From Ligula intestinalis (Eukaryota > Platyhelminthes > Cestoda > Diphyllobothriidea > Diphyllobothriidae), in contig JAYGXS010000004.1 of assembly GCA_036362985.1 (NCBI GenBank), positions 35,159,540 to 35,223,539 on the forward strand: a stretch of 64,000 nt of DNA, read 5' to 3'. The notes under the pieces were generated by a model. That model saw only the letters and a list, made by a program, of their open reading frames with translations, was not told the origin of the DNA and did not search any database. Both the position numbers and the translations under genes were made by a program. Shown here piece after piece: positions 15,101 through 27,100 of this stretch (position 1 is its first letter; each line of letters begins with the position of its first letter).

Positions 15101-18100
15101 ATCATATGCGGTAAAGTATAGTTACTTATGTAGTATCACTGAGCTTCAGCATCCCCATGGATTTAAATATACTTGATAGAAAACGTACACTAAGATATTA
15201 TTTCTATCACTTGCTTTATAGTCAATTGCATCTTCTTCAGACTGTTTTCTTGCAAAAAAACTACATTTTGGGTTTAAAAAGGCTTTATATTCTGTGGTAT
15301 TTAAGATCATAAATGGTCGGCTGATGACAACTAAGAAGTTAGCAGTGGCCATTCTCGTCTTCCTTGCCTTTGTCGGCAAACTCATTATGTTTGTAGCCTT
15401 GTTTACTTGTCAATAAAACTAAAGAACTAGTGTGAAAATTATTTTCTCAAAACAATCTACTTTTAAAATGCTCAATTATTTCTCACAATGTTCATATTTT
15501 ATTACAGTATTCGTTCAGCATCATAATGGGCATCATATTCCCTCCAGTTGTCCCACTCATCGTCGAATACAGGGAAAACCGCCAAATTCGAAATCCACAT
15601 TCAGGTTCACAGGCCCAGGTACGCTTTTTCGACTCCAAGTTGCCAGCCAATTCTTCCACGCAAATTATTCCCAATTCTTACCGTTCAATATTTATTCAGT
15701 GTTTCTAGAAGTACGTTTTGGTCTGGTGGTATTTTTAGCAACTGTAAACCATCGCGTTAGACAGGTAGGCTTCTAAATTGAAGAAGCACAACGATCAGAT
15801 GGTCGATGCTTTCGACAGTGACTCGAGTTTAAAAACAAATGCTTTGCTCATGCCTTCAAATAGGGCTGATATCCATTTATTGCAAGTTATCTCTGATCCT
15901 GCAGAAGCCCTGCACTTATATTTCTAGTTTTAAACATGTATATTTTTTTCAAAATGAATATTTAATTCCCTACTTTATGGACACCGATTTATTTTAAGTT
16001 AAATATACAATAGTTTTTTGGGCTTTTAAAGGCCATACCTACTAAAATTACGTATATTGAACTACCGCCCGCTAGTTGCAAGTTAGCCCGACTGTCGTCA
16101 ACCACCACGTTCATCCTGTGTTAAACAGCATGACGGGTGCGGGAACGTTAAATCGCGTGTGAATGACCATTGCTGCCTCTATCGCGTTCTCTTTTTCTAC
16201 CCTCACTTATCTGAACCCGAATTTGAGACAGAATCAGGATGACCGGAGGCCGGATATAGCGCAATGGCTAAAATGTCGAGGCTGTGGAGTCGACAACAGC
16301 ATGGTTTGCCTAATTAGAATTCAGGGAAGAAAAATAAGGTTGAGTAAGCTATGTCAACCAATTGAAATTAGATTACCCTGCAGACAGTTTTTCCGCGTCC
16401 ATGTCCGCTGTTAAAGTAACCTGACCCCGTAACCAATCAGGGAGGTGGTGCACGTTGATTGGCTGCCAGCTCTCGCGAGGGCAGTGCCAAGACTCGCACG
16501 GATCCAGCAGTGAGTCAACGGAGAGCATGAGGTGAGGAAATCAATGTGAACGGATCCAGAGGCTGACCGACCACGAGCGCGAGCCGGACAAGAAGACTGT
16601 TAATGCAGAGGACGTGGAAACGGACTACTGCAAACAAATCTAAATAGTCAATCTCTATGTGTCCCACACGCCTGGTCCACGCACGATGAACAAGGATTTC
16701 ACACAAACAACAAGTGACCCTTTTGGATCCTAACTGACTAGTAGTGCCATGGAGGTTATATTATGAAGGTGCCATTGCAGCCCAGAGGTTGGGAACCCCA
16801 TTAGGGTGCCTTTGATTCGCTCATATGCAGTCACTTTGAAGTTAAATAAAGGCGTTGATCTGCAGCTCAAGATGGAAGGAGAAGTAGAGGGCAGACTTCC
16901 GTTCCTAAATGTTCTCGTCTGCCGCCGAGCAGACGGCAAAATGACGATGTCTGTGTTCCATAAAACGACAAGCAATTCGTAAATATTGAGATACAATAGC
17001 AACCACCCGCTACAATCGAAGTTGTGCACGTATGCTATACCGATGGATTGAAACTCACTGCAGCACGCCAGCCGCCAAACGAGAAAATATAAAACTCTTC
17101 TGTAGCGTTTCGGAGCTAACGAGATCCACGAGCGTTCTTTGATCGAAATATCATGCCTCCAAAACGCGGACCGAGGAGCGTTGCCCACTGAAATCGTGGC
17201 AGAGCTTCCCGTACATGAAAGGGGTCTCCGAAACCGTAGCTAGATCCCTCGCACTTTTCGGGCTAGGAGTGGCCCACAAGCCTGCTGCCACAATCTGGCA
17301 ACAAGTAATGCGGCCGAAGGACCCTATCCTGAAATCAGGCTTTGTTTACCGACTTCAGTGCAGTTGCTGGATGTGCAATTATATTGGAGAAACCAGCTGG
17401 TAATTACAAACAGCGGCAGCTGGCTGCGAGAAGGTTGGACCCAAGAATGGAGCTAGCAACCCATGCTGCAGAGATGGGGCACGTCTTCAAATTTGACGCC
17501 GTCAAAATTGTGGACCGAGATGACGATCACACTTCAAGGCAGATTAAAGAAGTCTGGATGTCAGCCGACTGTTCGTTAAACCACCACATAAATTTACCTG
17601 CCCCCATGTTGTAGTAAGAACATTCTTATCAGGGGACAGTCATGGCGCGGAACAACCGGGGCCGTCAACCAGTGACCCAGTCGACCTGCGCATGCATGAG
17701 ATAGGCTACGGCGAGACGCGGGAAGACAAAATGGGGGCGAGAGCGAGGCGACACAGACGACTAGCGCGCGTGGAGATCAAATAAACACTGACGTTCCAGG
17801 TACAGACATTGTTAACGCACAGGAGAGTGCTGATGACGGTTACCGGGCCGTTCGGGTGGCCTGCAGTTACCACCTACAGACGCGAGCCACACAGAGCGGC
17901 TCAAACTGCATTGGTAGACTACGCGCGCGGAAGAAAGGAGAGGCATATAGTGAGAGCCAAGAGTCAGAGTATTCACTCTCTGAAGTTGGATAGACAAGAC
18001 AACTCGCCGGAAAGTCAGATAAAAGATAAACCTCTCCCGGGGAACGTGCTTTCTCCTTCTGCCTAGCCACCCAGGGATCGAATTCTCGCTACTATTACAG

Positions 18101-21100
18101 ATGCAGGTGCATTAGGTTTTTTATAGTGAGTAATATGCACGCGTTGCTGTCTACCTCACAGAGGCTATCGTTCCATTGTTTCAAAGTAGAGAAATCCAAA
18201 TGTTTGTATCTAATCAAACTCACCTTGGAGCCTTGGTAAACTAGGCTGCTCGTTTCTGCGATTGCAGGTAGACCATATGCTGTCAGTTGAAAGAGTCCAA
18301 CTACGCGCAAGGCCACCCACTTTTGCCCATGTTGACTTGTTTGCTTTGGGCTGCAGACAGCTACGTGGCGAACTGATACAAGCGTTTCGCATGCAACGGG
18401 GGCAGAATTGCTACCTCCTATCCGGCGACTTCTTTAAGCTGGCGACTGCCACTAGTTTAAGAGGACCTTTTGTCAACCTACGTGTGACGAGGATATGACT
18501 TTACCTAAGAAAGCTCGTTTTTGTCTTCAAGCCTGGAATGCTCTGCGTGTAGACATCGCCATGTACCATCGGCAGACATGTTTAAGAGGCAGACTGATCA
18601 GTATGGCTATAGGTATCACCATGACATCAGAAACCTAAACATATTGCCCCTTGCATCATTTCCCACCGAAAATTCACATGTTGCAAAGCATCCTTCTTCC
18701 AAATTTTCAATCGTAGGGTCTTACTACTTGTTTTTTTAATGCCCTGAGTTGCTCTGTACACTGATGCAGCGAGAGCGACAGAGAGAATGCAGTGGGAATC
18801 CTGGTTACCCACCTACGAGTGAAGGCTGATGACCAAACGGACATTTAGGTGCACGTTTGCTATACGAACAGCCAACGTTTGAAGTCTGGCCCGATACAGT
18901 GGTTGTAGAATTTAATTGAAAGTATACAGCCTCGATTCCCGAAGCCTTAACTTCATTTACCCGTCGCCTCTCATTAGCACTCAAGCTCCCTGACCAAAAT
19001 AGAAGTGAACACTTTCAGGGGTCTCCTCATTTACAGAAGGTGACTACTATGACAACACAGACACAGTGATATTCGTGAAATTTGTCGTGCAGTGGCTAGA
19101 CTGCCCAGAAATTCTCCTCAGTCGACGTCACTTCCAGTACGCGCATAAAGTGCTTGGCAAATGCGGATTAATGTGGCCATTTGGAAAAGCGGTTTTTTTA
19201 TTTTTACTGAAAGGATAATGTAGAGAAGAATTAACGATGACCACCCCACCGAAATGCGTGTACTGATGTTCAATTTCTGTTCTGAGGTTCGCCTGCCACT
19301 AAGCAGTCTACATATAACCTGCTTTTTGTCTTTTACCTTCCTTTTTGAAATTCTTTAATTCGACTGGATTATGCAAAAAAAAACTGTTTATAAAATAAAA
19401 TCAGCTATATAAAAGTCCACTGGTTTCAAGGGTTATATCGACATAGTAAGCTGCTTGTGTGTGTTTGACCAACTCGATTCCTGGTTGGCAGATAAACTCT
19501 AACCTTTGCAGCAGCAGCTGACGCCCCATAGCTATCAAGATACATTCCAATTTATCGACAGCGTCGAAGACACGAACTTAAACGGCATGATGACGCTATT
19601 CCTAGACATCTCATCGCTGTTTACAAACGTCCCGGTCGCAGAGACAGTAGACTACATCTGCGAATTCTTAGTGGCCAATCAGATAGAGGTAGAAATTCCA
19701 ACTGCTGCATTAAAAGAAACAACTACTAAAATGCACATGAAGTGTGCAGTTCCTTTTTGACAACAACCTATATAGACAACTAGACGGCGTCGCTAAGGGC
19801 TCACCTCTCGGATCTCTCTAGGCTAACATATTCATGGGCAAGCTCGAGAAATCGCAACTCAGCTAGCAGATCCATGAATTAAAAAACTATGGTCGATATG
19901 TCGATGACATTTTCGCCATCGCCCCAGCAGAAACCGACGCAAATAAGTTTCTAAGTACTGTAAATCAAGCACACTCCTCTACTAAGTACACCTTGGAGGT
20001 GGAGACGGCAGGTTCGCTTCCTTTCTTGGACGTCCTCCTAAGTTAAAGACCTGACGGTAGCGTCCGAAGGACCGTTTATTGTAAGAAAAGCTGGTCCGGA
20101 CTGTACACAAACTTTAACAGTTTTGTACTTATTCACCAGAGGCGTAACTTGATCAACTGTTGAACACAAAGAGCCGGAAAATTTGCTCGGCAGGCACTAT
20201 TGGAATGGAGCTCCAGAAACGCCAGGATCTGCTTCGGGAGAAGAGGTATCCGGACAGATTCATCATGAAGAATATGATGGAGAAAGAACCAAAGCCCATT
20301 ACACCAACTGTAGAAAAGAAGACCATATTCCTTAAAGTTCCCTTTCAAGGGGACGCAGCAAGCGAACTTTTCAGCAGACATCTCAACCAAGCCGTAGCAC
20401 GAACCTTCTCAGCAGCGGACGTTCGGTTGTTATTCTCAAAAAAAACCCGGTCCTGCACGGCGAAGGGAAAGATAGGCTGCCAACTCAGATCACTTTAACG
20501 TGCATATACTAATTCACTTTTTCCTTCGGAGAAGGTTATATCGGTCGTACGAGTCGGCGCTTATCAAAAAGGCGAAGTCAAAAGCATCAATAGCTCTATT
20601 CTTGTCCCACATGGTTGACTCCGGACATTGTGTGGAACCCAGCGAAGCCTTAAAGGTAATTTACAAGGTCTCGCCAAACTACCTAAAGTTCCTGGGTCAG
20701 CGTTCGCTAGCAACAGCAGAGGCAATCGCGATTCGGTTGAGGTAGCCGGTCTTGTGCGCGCAGAAGAACCTCCTGCAAACCTCGAACTTTGCATGGCCAA
20801 TGGTTAATTAACTACCTGCACCTTTTTGCGCTTCCGACCGCTTCCGACCGCTTCAACCTCCCCCTCCCACCCATCGCCTGTCCAGACTCAACAAACCCTC
20901 ATCAACTCGCAACCAGCTGATTACTATCAACCCCACACCCACTCCCCTTGTCCCATGAATAATTTGCGTTTTGTGATAGCATACTTAATAGCATTCTACT
21001 TTTTGCTCCCTCCCTATATAAATGTAACAGCTCGAAGAGAATTTATCGAAAACTATGTATGGTCGCCAAATACTCTTCTGAATTCTGATGGAAATTTTCG

Positions 21101-24100
21101 CAACTTTATTTCATTATTGCTTTATTGTTCGAATCTAAACACAATAGCAATTATTCTTGCCAGTTCGCACGTTTCTATCGACTAAAGTTCGTACTCGGAT
21201 AGTAACTAGACCGAGTTGGCTTTGGTACCATTTCCCCATTTAACTTACATCCTCCTATTGACGTTCTTTTATTGGTTTAGAATAAGAATGGTGACCAAAC
21301 CCATGGTGCCCGCGAGGCATCAAGATCTGGACGGAAGAATTCCGCAAAAACCTACTTTAACTATATAAAGGACTTCTACTGTGCACCTCAAACCAGATTC
21401 ATCAACAACTTTGTAAGCCCAGTTCATAAACCAGGAGAACGTCTGTTGAAAGTAGTAGTAACCTCATTGGAAAATGTAACAAATTAAGTGTGCTTAGCCG
21501 GTGCTTTATAGTTGGGGTATTTAAAAAGAAAGTAAATGCCGACTAGAGGAAGCAAATTGTCTGCCTGAAAACAATACACCGGGTAAAACATGACACTTTA
21601 AACTGATTTTCGATGGTATTTCAAAATTATGTATCTTTTACAGACATATTGCCAAAAAATTTCTTGCCTGTACTCATTTGTTAGCGACTGATGGCTTGTT
21701 TGATTTCAGTACTCAAAAAATCTGGTAGCGTTTTTAGAATGCTGAGTAATAATGAGTACGAGCTGACGCTAGTTTTCGGTTCTACATAGTCCATGCTTCC
21801 TGTGTAAGGAAAAACGCATTTTGTTATGCCATTGGGAAGATACTACGCAGGCCCTCTGAAGTTTTTTATGGTAGTTGTCTATACTGTTTATAAAAATGGA
21901 CGTATGCAAGGCTAGTTTAGCAGTCATTACATGGGTTTAAAAATATAACTTTTTTTACATATATAAATAAAAAACAAGTCCTTTGAGATGCGATATCCAT
22001 TTTTTAGTTGCTATAGTAAATCAAAACAACATGATATCATTATATATGCATATATAATGGGAAAATATATTACCTGCAACCACAGGGATGACTCGTATGG
22101 CTATTTCTAGCTTAGTAGCCGTCATTAGCCAGCCATATACAACATACGGGTTAGCGACCCCAAATGCCTGAACCCGCAAACCTCTTGGCTTGAAGTGCAT
22201 TGCTATAACCACCGTTGCCTTGCCTATTTCGATCGGCACATAAACATTGCTGCATGTCTTACATTATAAGTTATGATATTATTCAAATAAAAGTTGTCTT
22301 TTCTTTTTTATTTTTAGATTCTCTCTGTGCTTCTCATTATCGCATTTTCGTTAGCTATCTTACTTTGGAGGTCGTATTCATACTCTAAAATTCCCTACAT
22401 AGTTATTTACGGCCTCTTCTTTGGAATTCTGCTTGAGAATATTAGATCGGTAGGTTCAAAGTATGATCCGAAATATTTCGTCGTTTCTCCTTTAAGTTTT
22501 TCTATAAAGCACTTTGCAGTAGTAGCATAGAAAGCAATGGTATGTGTAGTCTGTACTTTGTTGATTTCTTTGCATCGATTAAAACAAGAAAGCTTTGTGA
22601 AAACTCTAAAAATCTTTACAAAACAAAATCTCTCAAAAGCTTTACGTCGCTTGGGTGTTCCTATACATTAATTTTTCCTTACTCAACCATTTAGGGGACG
22701 AGCACTCTACTCCCTACTTTCACTAACATATATTTTTCGTTCCAATTTACATTATTGTCTACTTTGTCATAGCATATTTCTTTAATGTTAAGTACTGCAC
22801 CGTTTTTAATAGGTTTTTCGAACACATTGCCTACTACCCTCCGTATGCGGAAGTATACTGAAATGAACTGTTCACTTCATCATAAGTCAATACTGTCTGA
22901 GCTCATCTTCGCCCGACTAGGGTGGCCTTTTGAAAACCAGAAATCGCTTATTTTATTTTATTGACTGGAATATATTCGATTAATGATGATGAGCTGCTGA
23001 ACGTTAGCATGGGCGACGTCGTCCTGACACGGACAAGCAGCGTATTTATACCCTGCCTGTGGTCACTCAATCAGTTCATGTAGGTGTGGAAAGAGCTTTT
23101 GACCTTCATTACTTGGTCTCGGTCAATGTCTAAGAGAATAGTTTAATGTGTCTTGTTCCGCGGCCGCAGATCATACCACATGTAGGAGTTGTATGCGTGA
23201 CACCAACAGAGCCGACTATATCAGGTCTTTTTAAGCCGATGTTTGCTCCAGAGGACACCATCCAAAACACTACCTAGGCTGTAGCATGCACTAGCATAGT
23301 TTGAGTACTTCCAATGGGCTGTCGAGTGCATTATTAGACTAGATGCTGGAATTGCACACCGCCCTAAATCTATATGCGTTGCGACGTCATGAAATTCAAA
23401 ATGCGAAATACGTTTACTTCGAAGTTTAGGCGACCTCCGTTCATAACTCTGCAACAGTCTACAACGGTAGCTATGCAGCAATTCAAACCGAATTGACCGA
23501 GGGAGGACGTAATAGTCGACTGACTACCTGTTCTTCCAAGATGACTAGGTAATAGGATGCGCCGCAAACTAGACCTAGAGTTGAGCATACGCCGAAACAA
23601 CGAAGAACAGAATCTTGTAACCTAATGAGAGGAGATAAAGAAGAAATGTCCTTAACGGTGAGCGTTCCTTTAGGTGTCACACGTTTTGGATAGTCATGTC
23701 GTTTATCCAACCGCAGGGGTTGAACATTTAGCCACGTTTTCGTGTGCGTACCCTGTCAATATCGGCTGTGCTGGTGCGCCTGGTGCGAGTCCCAATGTCA
23801 CCTCCGTCGCCATAGTCATCACCGTCATTGACCGTTCATGGTCTTGCATCGATTCCATCTCATTTTTGCTCGTTTCGGCTTCGCTCCCTTTGCCTGTGGA
23901 GATATTAAGCGCTTCCGGTTGTTGTATACCATCGTCACCAGCCCCGTCGACTGCTTCTTGTGTCGATTTGACCCACTTGTCACTATGATTTGTGTTACCC
24001 TTGTAGGCGTTGGCCACAGCGACACTCGAAAAACTACCCTGAAGCTGATGCCCATCTGCCACATAAGACTTAAGCCGTTGTTGTGCCGTCGAATACTCTT

Positions 24101-27100
24101 ACCGTTGAGGACTTGAATGCGCCTTCCATTAACCGAAATTTCCTCTTTTACTACGGCTTCGGAACAAAATTCAGCCAGCAGATTCTGCATATAACTCTGC
24201 TTATAGCCCAACACGTCACTTTTCCGGCAAGCGTTCCTGAGAGCCGGTAGATAAACTGCCTGCGCCTTGTACTCACCAAACTACTTAACAACCTCTACAA
24301 TGTGAACCACTTCAGCCCATCAGGACAGAATGACCATGTACTTATCACGTGAGAATAGAGATTTTTCTGAGAAGAAGAAGAAGAAGAAGACTCGATCGCG
24401 ATCGAGTCTTCTTCTTCTTCTTCTCAATTGCTTCCTGGGACACGGATGTTCGCTTGTATTGGCAGAGCTTTTTCTCTTTGCCGTCCTAACCACAAGATCT
24501 CCGACCAAATATTTGGCGTGGTAACTTCGGGCGGATCAACAATGATCTTTGCACTATTGACTGTGCATTCATATTTTCCGACGACATCGTCAAGGCTTGG
24601 GAACAGCAATGCAAAAAGATAGTCTGCAATTTCATTTTTACCCACTGCCCAGTCATTCACAGAAGGCTAGCGAAGAGGCCTCGCTGGTTGACTCTATCAG
24701 TAAAGAAGGCGTTTAACATGTAGAGACAACCCTTTAAAAGATTCGTTATTGATAGGATGCTGGACTTTTTCAAGGGTTACAATAAACGGAGAAAGGAGGG
24801 CCAAAGTTTAATTACCAGGAATCGACGTATCTTCAAAAAACCTGCTGAACCCTGTCGTGGCTAATCCCAAAGGCAGAACACACGGAACGATGATCCTATT
24901 CCTCTACTACAAACATTCGTGGTTAAGAAAATCTCAGAAAACAGAAATAAGCTGAACATTTCCGTCAGTTTTCCGATCAGTCGTGACGACAGAATCCAGC
25001 TTTGTCTCCCCTTCTTATGGCGACCAAGTAGTGCCTATTGAAACAGCCCGCTCTACCGGCGACGTAGTTCAGGAAGATATGCTAAAGGGTAATAATCAAC
25101 CTCCCCAGGCCTCGATGCAATCCTGGCCAAACCGTTGAAATCGCTAGCTTCTCAAATGGCCAAATCGCAAGCCTTAGTATTTCAGGCCTCATTTGCTACT
25201 GGGTGTCTGCGCGCTAGTTGAAAGCCCGCAACCCTCACTCCGCTACTGAAGCGTCGATGCCGAGTGCCTGCGACTAATTACAGACCAGTGAAAATTACTT
25301 AAATTCGTTGCAAAACCAAAGAATCCGTTGCAGTGGTTGGCCCTGTTTTTCGAATTTGTTAGTCTAACTTGAACGCTGGACCACAAGACGCAACGAAGCA
25401 AAATTCTGCAACCATTAACCTCCTATTAATCTTCTGCATTATAAATGGCCTGGACTGTTGCTTTGTTCCCGCTCATTATATCACTCATGCAAGGCAAGCG
25501 TCGATGAACGCACATTTTTCTTTGTAACAGAGTGGAACGCTTTGTCCGACGATGTGGTTTTCTCACCTGTGTGCAGTCATTTTAGGGCAAAATAAACAAA
25601 CATCAAGCTAAACACTAACCTGCAAACCACTTACATGTTTTATACAATCCATTTAAAAAAAGGCTTTTCGTTGAAGTTTTCGCTTTACGACTAGTTTTTT
25701 CGTCTACGAATATGTAAACAACCTCTTTTCCTATTATTCATTATGTATCGAAGCTTTTGGTTATTTGCATCAATTACGGTTGTCTATCTTTACCTTTATT
25801 AAACTGAATTAAAGGGATAGTTTAGACGTAGCTTATCAGATCCCGTGCATAAAGTGTTCTTGCATTTACGCAGGTGAGACTGCAAACACGTTCGACTAGT
25901 GCATACACAAACACAAGATAGCTATGTAAACAGATAACTTACTATCGCAAGCGGCTGCCCAGATCTCCGCACCGGGCAACATATTTAGTTTCGCGCCCGC
26001 AAATTTAATCACCTTCCTCTTTATATTGGAGTGTTTTTGATTATAGTTGACAATTTCAAAGCCCTGTTCTAAGCTTGCAAATTTACTAAAGAGTGAATCA
26101 AACAATTTATCTTCCGTGTATTCCGTTTCTAAATCACGCATTAGTGTAAACTATATTGTACGAGAGAGTATCTTGTCACATGTTTCAAAATAAACATAGC
26201 TTTTACCTCCGATAACCATCGCCCGTTCTGATACTGTTATTGAACACTGCTGATAGACACATACACGAATTCGAAGTTTCACAAAATTTAAATAAAATGC
26301 GTGACAATTACATGTTTATTTCCCCCTCCAGGGTATCGTAAAAGGAGGTGGCTTCAAACAGTACCTTACCAGCAGTTGGAACCTCGTATTCTTTGCCTGT
26401 ATATGCCTATTCATCCTTGGCAACCTCTCCTCCATGGCCCGTATTAAGGATTATCCCAGTTTGATCTGGCTGACGAGGCTTTTCTTCGCAATTTATCTGC
26501 TGGTTGCTTTCGCCTTCCTTTTCCGTTTCTTCGTCGCCAGTCGGTCCATCGGTCCAAAACTGTTGATGATTAACAAAATGGTGAGTTTTGCGGGCTCGGG
26601 AAAAAGATTTACTCCAAGTTTAACCAGAAGGCGAAAGCTGCATTAGTAGAGAGCTTGGTATTGCAACTACAAATCACCCTAACTAATCCTATCGTCTGTT
26701 ACTTCTGGCTATGTGGACCCATTCAGAGGACTTGTGTAGAATGGCTATCGTGGTAACTGACTGGTGGGGTGAACGGGAATGAAAGAAGGTCGTTGCCTGG
26801 AAGTCAGAGGTACACCAATAAAGTTGCGAAAATTCTCATCAGAGAAATCAGAAGAGCAATGTGTGAGCGTAAGTAGGCTTTCAGTAAATTCTCGTTGGGC
26901 CTGTGGAGCAGGTTATATTGGTCGCATTGGTTGGCGATTATCCAAAATAAGTCTTTCGGTGATCTATAAGGTCTCACCAAAATGCCTAAATTCTCTGGGT
27001 CAGCGCCTGTTAGCAACAGCAGAAGCAGCCGCTACCAGGTTGGTGAAGCCAGCATTGTGTGCACAAGAGAAGCTCCTATATTGTTTGCCTCTGGAGTGGC

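Noticed and set aside
20826..21185. 119-codon ORF as a membrane protein or a TRPM exon
   Set aside because: It overlaps the 3' tail of PLE fragment 2, matching the end of fragment 3, and has no splice sites giving the required phase.
24330..24524. ORFs rich in Lys or Leu across the GAA/TTC tract, both strands
   Set aside because: They arise only from the triplet palindrome and have no support outside it.
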